The notes under the pieces are model-generated. The model ran no database searches, was not told where the DNA came from, and saw only the letters and a list, made by a program, of their open reading frames with translations. A stretch of 64,000 nt of DNA from Coprinopsis marcescibilis (Eukaryota; Basidiomycota; Agaricomycetes; Agaricales; Psathyrellaceae), in the NCBI GenBank assembly GCA_004369085.1, contig ML210150.1, positions 124,001-188,000 of the forward strand, given 5' to 3'. A program made the translations under genes and the position numbers. Below, in pieces: positions 62,321-64,000 of this stretch. The stretch's first letter is position 1. Each line of letters starts with the position of its first letter.

Positions 62321-64000
62321 TTAGGCTGGTGGTGGCTGCTCAGAACCAAAGTCGTTCTGTGACAGCTCTGATTCTCCTCTCTCCTTGCGCCAGCGGTTAG
62401 ACGCTGCAATACAATTCGCTTCGGCCAGGTACCTAACAAACCAATGTTGTAGCTTATGTGTGGCAGATGGAGACGAATTACTTACGGGTGTTTTCTGAAG
62501 AATCCTTCGTCAATTTCCCAATTGCCATGTGCGAGCACGTCGTCGCCATGGATCGTGGTGAATTTGCGGAAGTCCAACAAAAGGTCGACCAAGTCGAATT
62601 TGCCTTGCAAAAGGTACAGTCAAACTGTGCGCTCGATTTTGAGATAAATGAACACGTACCTCGATTAAGGATCACCCGGTCGCGAAGTTCGGGGTGTAAG
62701 AGCCTGTCAAGAACGCTCTCTGTGATGTCATGAGTTCCAGACGAATGTCCACATAGGAAGTACTAACCATGAGGTATAGTTCTGACAGCTTGGTCAGTAC
62801 GCATAGAACACCCGGACAACGTTTGGCTTACCGTTGGAGACTTGTAGGGCGCAGCGACGATGGTAGACAGTAATTAGGATTCCGTTTGTAATTCTCCAAA
62901 TGATACCTAGAGTAGTGTCAGAAAGTGGATGGCTTGAGAAAGTTAGACACTCACTCTATCAACTTGAAAGCCTCCATTTTGTTAGGGTCATCGTCCAATA
63001 CCACCAGTTCTTCTGCCGGGGATTGTCCCTGGGGCCTTTGAGAGGAGGCACCGGCCGTTGGATCGTAATTAGAAGGTGGCATGGGTTGATTCAAAGTCAT
63101 TCCCATATACGTGCCATTTCCATAGCCGTCCATGGTATTCGACATGCCGGCGTATGGTAACGATGAATCCGATCCAGCGGATTGGGGGAACATTTGCTGA
63201 GTGTGACCGCTGCGAATCATATCTGGGTACATTCCGGGACGCTCTGAGTCAGAGGAAAACACGGAGCCCGGACCCATTGAGGACTGTCCAAGCTGACCCA
63301 TCATGCTGAAGCCATTGGGCCCTCGGTCGGAGTCGTCGTTCCTAGATTTCTTCGCGCGACCGCTCGATGCAGAGTCTTCAGCTGGTCGTTTGTGTGCAAG
63401 CGAGGACGGACCGGCAGCGGCGTTACTTTCTGGTCCCTGCTGCGGTTGCTTTTTCCTTCGCTGATAGCCTTCCCATGCAGTGTCCGTTTCTCCCTTGTTC
63501 AGAAACGTATTAAAATCGTTCACGTCCCAGCCAAGTTTAGGCAGAACACCTCCCATTCCGTCGCCAATGAAGCCCGCGAGATTGCGTAGCATTTGGCGAA
63601 GGTTTTGGTTTTCTGTCATGAGATCTGCGGGGGATAGTTGGTGGTTAGCGGAACGGAAGCGAGAAACTGGGCGCACCCTTGAGCATGTTGCGCATTTCGC
63701 CAATAGCCTCTTCCTTGCCACCGGAGAGTATTTCTACACGGGCTTCGAGGTCTCGTATCTATACATAGTGGTCAGGACGGAAATACCGGATAATGGTACG
63801 CCACGAACGCGCTGCTGTTTCCGAAGACGAAACTCGCGTTGTGCAACACGGTTTTGGTCTCGACGTGCAGCCTGTGAGCTAAGGAAATGGGTTCAGGGAC
63901 CATTAAGGCGACAAGAATCCTTGGTACTTACTTGGGATTCTTCTTTCGTCCTGGTTTTCCTGGGGGATTGCCAGAATCTCCGGCGGTGACGCTCCTGCTC
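62321..64000 (-). CDS. bZIP transcription factor, Yap-like (5' end outside the window)
   Basis: This minus-strand gene continues beyond base 64000, so its N-terminus is missing. The visible upstream part ends GNPPGKPGRKKNP. The basic region is SQAARRDQNRVAQREFRLRK, with the invariant N-x7-R (NRVAQREFR), followed by a leucine-zipper-like helix RIRDLEARVEILSGGKEEAI and LKDLMTENQNLRQMLRNLAG. A long disordered region follows (serine, proline, glutamine), then the C-terminal block EELVVLDDDPNKMEAFKLIE. The last exons encode a helical domain including FDLVDLLLDFRKFTTIHGDD and YLAEANCIAASNRWRKERGE, ending EQPPPA. Yap-family factors often act in redox and stress responses; the C-terminal cysteine pattern of Yap1 is not seen, so the role is open. 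Confidence 0.85.

Overview
The window is about 64 kb of nuclear DNA from a filamentous basidiomycete, most likely an Agaricomycete. The genes are dense and cut by many short introns of about 50-75 bp, nearly all GT-AG. The intergenic spacers are short and the gene set is fungal: Pex11, an Rck2-type kinase, an NRC-2/Fpk1-type kinase, a DEP-RGS regulator, a Tri4-like P450 and a Yap-like bZIP. I see no rRNA, tRNA or CRISPR array and no intact transposon. One 10-N assembly gap lies inside the RGS gene. All protein calls come from translating and splicing by eye; several gene models were checked by summing exon lengths and finding a multiple of three.

Layout. 0-10 kb: UDP-glucuronate decarboxylase (+), alpha/beta-hydrolase (-), a coiled-coil protein of unknown function (-), DEP/RGS protein (+), and a membrane-anchored cytochrome b5-like (MAPR type) protein (+). 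10-16.4 kb: a small unknown protein (-), a 2 kb gene-poor stretch, a Gfo/Idh/MocA oxidoreductase (-) and an unknown 446-residue protein (+). 16.4-19.8 kb: three consecutive proteasome genes, 20S beta1 (-), 19S Rpn12 (+) and 20S alpha7 (-), followed at once by nucleoporin Nup82 (+). 23-36.5 kb: cytochrome P450 (-), NIPA-type Mg2+ transporter (-), Sec12 (+), TAF9 (-), Fe-S scaffold Isu1 (+), splicing factor Prp31 (-) and an F-box-like protein (+).

36.6-48.9 kb: Rck2-like kinase (+), a gene-poor 4.9 kb stretch with a short interstitial telomere-like repeat, Tctex1 dynein light chain (-), Pex11 (+), a 113-residue mitochondrial-looking membrane protein (-) and a Tvp38/VTT Golgi membrane protein (+). 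48.9-64 kb: a 2.8 kb gap with promoter-like elements but no gene, an HSF-type transcription factor (-), an NRC-2/Fpk1-type AGC kinase (-), an MFS transporter (+), mitochondrial ribosomal protein uS14m (+) and a bZIP factor (-) that runs off the right edge.

Most genes alternate in strand, giving many convergent pairs with 80-200 bp between stops and divergent pairs sharing 145-520 bp promoters. Most are single-copy housekeeping genes. The clearest functional grouping is the proteasome trio, in which beta1 and Rpn12 share a 144 bp promoter. Two introns, in the hydrolase and the beta1 gene, appear to use GC donors.
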